Shown: one piece after another, positions 59,346 through 64,000 of the stretch
How the letters are laid out: every line of letters starts with the position of its first letter
Position numbering within the stretch: the first letter of the stretch is position 1
Source: Craspedostauros australis
Lineage: Eukaryota > Bacillariophyta > Bacillariophyceae > Mastogloiales > Achnanthaceae
Assembly: GCA_026770025.1 (NCBI GenBank)
Contig: JAMXDE010000060.1
Location: 248,001-312,000 of the forward strand
Length of the DNA stretch: 64,000 bases
Direction of reading: 5' to 3'
Position numbers and translations under genes: made by a program
Notes under the pieces: generated by a model
Seen by the model: only the letters and a program-made list of their open reading frames with translations
What the model was told of the DNA's origin: nothing
Databases searched by the model: none

Positions 59346-62167
59346 GCTTGGGCTTCAGCGGCCTTGCTTGAGTGGCATACGACTACGTTTACGCGTGTGC
59401 ATTCACCCAGTCGCAACGCCTGCTAGTCCACTTGTCTTTGTAGAATACTATACTTCTGCCTTCCTTTCTTTCTGTGCTCTGCGCCATCGATTGTTGTTGG
59501 AATGCAATTCAGTACTGCGCCTGGTACGACTATGCAGCGATGGTCTGAATACGCATTGAGTATTCGTACTCGTACAATGCATGCGAATGCGCAGATCCGT
59601 GTGCCCTGGAAGAGGAAGCCTCGCTTTCGATTCTGGTCGCGACGATCGTAGTGCCACTCGTGCTTGGTATGGTGCAGGAGTAGACCGTAGATTGTGCGCG
59701 TAGCTCATGGTGTGGCTAACGCGTGGCGGGGATGGTGAAGGTTCCTTTCCCATGACAACTTGCACAGTGGAAGAAACAGGACAATGACTGCCCATGCCCG
59801 CCAATGTCCTCTGTCGGAAAGGATCAAGAACACGAAGATGAGAACCGATCAGTGCAATGCACGATTGTGCCTGAGCGAAGCCAATGGGATGTACTCTACG
59901 TACGAGAATTTATGTACGATGCATGGTGAACACAGTCATGACAGATGGATGCGCATTTGGCTCTTCTCTGTTGCGCGCGCTTTCGTCTCCTTTGTGCAGT
60001 ATGATGAGGCCACGTGCTGAGGATTTGGTGGTGTGACACCAAATTCCATTCCACCGGCCATCTGTCCTGTTCATTTCGAATCTTGCTCCGCGTATCTTCT
60101 GTTGTCGATCGATGGATTCATTCCTTGAAGATGGGAATGACACGTGCTGTTACACCATCCATACATAGTAGAATAGTACTCCCGAGGGGTCAAGACTCAA
60201 AGCTCGAACGAGCGTTTGATTGACGGCTGTTCTGGGGAGTGTCTCTCGTCTCTTGGTGAACGACCATCGCGTCTTGATCCCTCAGCCATGAGCAACTCAA
60301 CACGTTTCGATGCGTTGTGGATCCACAACCAAGCTCCGCCATGCAACAGCACATCAGCAACTCATCGACAACCGATCAACAACCGAGACCACGCGGTCGT
60401 ACCAAATACGCTTTGCCATCTCTGGAATCGCCCCAGTTTCGGCCACTCTGTGTGAATTCGCAGACTGCCATCATTCTCTGTTCGGCACCAGAATGCGTTG
60501 GTGCCGCATCGTGATCACGATTCTTCGTTCTGTCGGAGGCTTCGCTCATCATGCGCAAAATCGCGCGGCGACTGACTGGGTGGTTCTTAGGCGGATGGAA
60601 TGCCGCTGCGATCCTGGTTGTGTCTATTCCAATTGACGCTCTCTCGTTCACAACAGGAACAAATACGGGTGTCGTGACAACAAATTAACAAAACCCCATT
60701 CCTGTGTTGGCGGACTGCACGAGCCATCGTGTTGGACGCACTACCGTTAAACTGATCGTTTTTGTTTTTGTCATTTGGATGCAACGAATGGGATCTTTGG
60801 CACGGAACAGTTTGGTGGTTGTTGCTTGATGCAGACGCTTGGCGAAGTGGCTGCCACCGCCACAAGTTCCTCCACATCATCGCCTCGAATCGAATTCATC
60901 AACCACTTTGCCGTGGCTGCATGGATGGACGCGGAGCGGGTGCAGTTGCGGGACACAGGAAGTGGACAGATAGTCGTACGCGTGGAGGAAGGGACAGCTG
61001 ACGTTTGTGGTATGTGTGGTACATTGGACGTGGCGCACTGTTGCTCTGCACGACGTTCGCTTTTTCGTCGCAGGAGAGGCAGATCAGCGTGTGAACATCA
61101 GAATCAAACATCGGAGCACTTTTGGCGATTGATGCAGGAGGGAGGACTGGAACGAAGTAAAAGTCCCACCGCATGTGAACTTCCTGCTCGTGGGCATTGC
61201 ATCGTCGCGTTTATCCAAGCATGCACCAAAGCGACTCAATGCTTCCTCGCCCTTGTCGTGGGATACGACTACAAATTCTGCGACCTATGCTCACATTCCG
61301 GCCAATCCCCTGAGGAGACAAGCACGAACCTCCTTCGTCCAAGTCCTCTTCGCCTCCCTACCCTTATTGTTCTGCGCCGGAAGCATGCTCTGTCGGCCAT
61401 TGGCTCGTCCTGGTGCATCGCGAGCAAAGGCCGCAGATACTGAAAGCGCACCACACCTCCTGGCCTGGGTCCTTCTGGCGTGTCCGAGATTGTCGCAAGA
61501 TTGTTTGGCGCGCGTTTGAGCTTTCCTGGGTGCAGATCGCCTAACCGATTCGATACCACCAACACCATGGTCGCCATGAACACGCGAGAGAACGAGAATG
61601 GCGCCTTTCGGGCACACAGGCAACGACCAACAGCGTGCTCATGTCAGCGGTGTCCCGTTTCGGGGGTTATGGTTCGGAGAGCGCTGCACGCAAATCGAGT
61701 ACTAAAGCAGTCGTACTGTTGTTGCATGGTACGGGTAGAGTACGCCAATCGTTTCGACCAGCGTGATCATGTGGTGTGCAAGTGGTAGTGGGAGTGCTTC
61801 TGTCGCCGCCGTCGCCGACGCTACTTGTGTTGGTGCTGGTGGTAACGGCGGTGACATTGGTGCAGATACCGTGGCAGACAACGTATGCGGTGATAGGATT
61901 ACACAATATGTATTAGAATACTATTATACCATATTCTATGATATATTATGTATTGTAAATGAAGGTGCTATTATAGACGCACTACGAAACACTCGTAGCT
62001 TGTGTGTGAATTGATGCAGAGCAGAGCTTCATGAAATGCGTTACCACACGATGAGCAGTATATCTCGTAGCAATGTAAGCGCATCAGCTATCGTGCAATC
62101 GTATTCTGGAGAGAGAGAGAGATTGTTGCTGGATGCTGCGCCTCTCCTCATTCGTGAATTTCAATTG
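59346..62167. other. Intergenic; no convincing gene
   Basis: 2.8 kb upstream of kinase C. A plus-strand frame at 60775-61443 (222 codons, with CGMCG and other Cys) has no recognised domain and a mixed composition; I do not call it. TA-rich sequence at 61905-61960 (TATTATACCATATTC) may be a promoter or replication-prone patch. Confidence 0.45.
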
Positions 62168-62830
62168 TCAGTAGCGATGGGCATGCGATCCGGCGTGCTT
62201 GTACACTGGGTGCGAGACGCGTCTTTTGCCGTTGTCAATGCGATGCAATGTTTCCAGGAGCTGTGATTGGTCCTTCATAGCACCCAGGAGTTGTTCTTCG
62301 AGGGATGGAGCACTTCGCCTGCGAGACTGTGTGTATCTGCGATGTGTGATGATGCCCATGCCGAGGACGGGCACTGCCTCTCTCCGTCCACCGTTACCAC
62401 TGCCACTGCGGCCGGCAGGGCTGCGCATTACCGACTGTCTCGTGTGATCCATCCGGTTCATCGCTGCCAGGAAGGATCCGCCCTCGTGCTTGTGCTCGGC
62501 GCTTGTGCCAGTGCCCTGCCTGTACATCCTGGAGATGGATCTGTTGGCATGGCGGACAGCAGCGTCCACCTGGATTTGAAGGCCGATGAGATCATCATGC
62601 TGTTCGTTTTGTCTGGACGAAGCACTGTCACGATGACAGTGGGGAGAGGACCTAGCGGCAGGCTTTGACTGCAGTAAATGCTGTCGTCGTAGCTGCGATG
62701 ATGGTGACGGTATAGTTTGTGGTGAAGGCATGGGAACGTCTACGATCAGCTTGCCAATGTGTGGGCTCCCGCAGTACCTGGCGGGCATCTTGTTCGTTGG
62801 CTTGTTTGGTGATGATGCAGGATGAGCCAT
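62168..62830 (-). CDS. Weak hypothetical protein, 220 aa
   Basis: An uninterrupted frame starting MAHPASSPNKPTNK. It is rich in Arg, Ser and His, with a possible helical segment LEEQLLGAMKDQSQLLETL near residues 176-195. It has no recognised domain, signal or membrane segment. It is longer than most chance frames here and has one coherent helix, which is the only support. An unannotated neighbour exon is possible. Confidence 0.35.
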   Translation of the reverse strand: MAHPASSPNKPTNKMPARYCGSPHIGKLIVDVPMPSPQTIPSPSSQLRRQHLLQSKPAARSSPHCHRDSASSRQNEQHDDLIGLQIQVDAAVRHANRSISRMYRQGTGTSAEHKHEGGSFLAAMNRMDHTRQSVMRSPAGRSGSGNGGRREAVPVLGMGIITHRRYTQSRRRSAPSLEEQLLGAMKDQSQLLETLHRIDNGKRRVSHPVYKHAGSHAHRY

Positions 62831-64000
62831 TGTGTTGCTTGTACTTGTGGAGTATGATGTGTATGTTGGAGGAGGGCGGTTCTATTGTCGAGGGTGCGGA
62901 CAAGTACGAGGATGGTTGTGTGGTTGTGGTTGCGGATTCGGATGTCGGTGTTGGTGCGATGGAGAATGATCAAAGCTGTGCAGCACGTACTGTGTTACAT
63001 GTATGTGCTGGAATGCGCTCGTGCTGTGATAGTGTAATAGTGTGTTGGTGTGATGAGATCAGAGCTTCGCTATTCACTGATCGTGGGTTGCCAAGCGCTG
63101 AAGGGTTGATAGGTTTTGGAATTGTGAGCAGGAGAGACTCCGTGCTCATCACACCCTCACCTGGCACTGCTGCATCGCGATGTCTAACGATTCGCAACAG
63201 TTTGATCGCGCTGGAGTGGGGTGATGTTGGGTATTGAACTTATGCATCATGAGAATCATGTAGAATAATTGGCAATTGTTTCTGGTGGTCTCCGACGGTC
63301 TCTGATGTGGATGTTATCCTTCGTGCTCTCGAGGAGGCGTTCTTCCTCTCTCTGCTCGTGACACGCCAGTAGGCTGGCCGGGCCTCATTGGTCGGTGCCT
63401 GGATGGGTGGAAAGGTCTCGCACTCGTCATCCATCAACCAAGGTTGGATTCTCATTCGCCGCCTTTCTCAGTTGGAAACCGCGATAACAGATTCTTCCAC
63501 GAGCAGCCTCATGTTGCATGGCCTTGCCATGGATGTCGATGGTGCTTAGAGTAAGTGTACTCTGGAGTATGAAAGTGGATTCCAGCGCATCAAGTGTCTG
63601 GCCATAAGTCAAGCGACTGGCATCGCTTGGGGCCATCGACGACTTGGTGGAAGACATTTGTGTTACTCGTACGTGGTATTTGTCTGTTCTCCCCCCATCT
63701 GGCACGAAACGGCGCTGATCTCACTCAACTGCGAAAACCGAATCGGCGGCGTTGCAGAAATCTTCCACGTTTTCTCTGTGGGGAGACGAACAACGACAAA
63801 CTTGTGAGCGGTTTCAGAAAACAATGTTTACACAGGGAGGTTGGCCCAGCGAGGGAGGGTCGCCTTCACCAAGGAGGGGCACCACTCCACAGCATCGCGT
63901 TTCGGTGCTTTCGCCCAAGGGGAGAGGCGACCATTCCGTTCTGTGGGCTGCGAATCTCTGCGATGAGGCAATTTTCGCACCAAGCAACACGCCTCGTGGC
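62831..64000. other. Right edge; no recognised gene
   Basis: Short frames on both strands with no motif. Repeated TGTGGTTGTGGTTG and GTGTGATAGTG words give locally simple sequence (about 62910-63050). Nothing supportable. Confidence 0.5.

Noticed and set aside
60775..61443. A 222-codon plus-strand frame with several Cys
   Set aside because: The Cys do not form a known metal-binding spacing and no homology-like block is seen.

Overview
The window is nuclear DNA of a eukaryote. Genes are sparse and carry GT-AG introns of about 175-340 nt. Proteins are rich in Ser, Gln, His and Asn and full of low-complexity linkers, and there is a short degenerate TTAGGG array. The protease and integrase signatures of the Ty1/copia element match, from memory, the copia lineage typical of diatoms (CoDi-like). 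A stramenopile, probably a diatom, is my best guess; the taxon is an inference.

Layout. 1-2340: no gene recognised. 2345-9543: a complete, apparently very young copia retrotransposon with two identical 630-bp LTRs, a 5-bp target duplication and one uninterrupted 1864-residue Gag-Pol frame. 9736-9801: interstitial telomere-like repeats. 13201-14979 and 19310-20539: two orphan single-exon genes that share two short motifs. 20592-29311: an 8.7-kb DNA transposon with 154-bp terminal inverted repeats and a TTAT target duplication. It holds an intact 1206-residue protein of unknown family with an RNase-H/DDE-like aspect, and a piggyBac-type transposase frame broken by two in-frame TAG codons. 29317-30417: a 1.1-kb MITE-like element touching that transposon.

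32035-33632 (minus): a three-exon NAK-family-like kinase with HRS in place of HRD and DFD in place of DFG, so probably a pseudokinase. 34580-35548: a ribonuclease T2. 37117-59345: a cluster of three soluble hybrid histidine kinases (A plus strand; B and C minus strand) with identical three-exon architecture: PAS, a second PAS split by a huge disordered insert, HisKA, HATPase_c and receiver. B and C are almost identical over their 3' halves, intron 2 included, but diverged in intron 1 and in the linkers. That pattern indicates a recent duplication or gene conversion. A small His/Gln-rich orphan gene (45242-45976) lies between A and B. 59346-64000 holds at most one weak hypothetical gene.

Functionally the window is a signalling-gene cluster (phosphorelay kinases plus a pseudokinase) beside two large mobile elements. 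No operon-like cooperation is implied. Splice sites were read by eye from consensus signals and conserved protein continuity. No searches were run.
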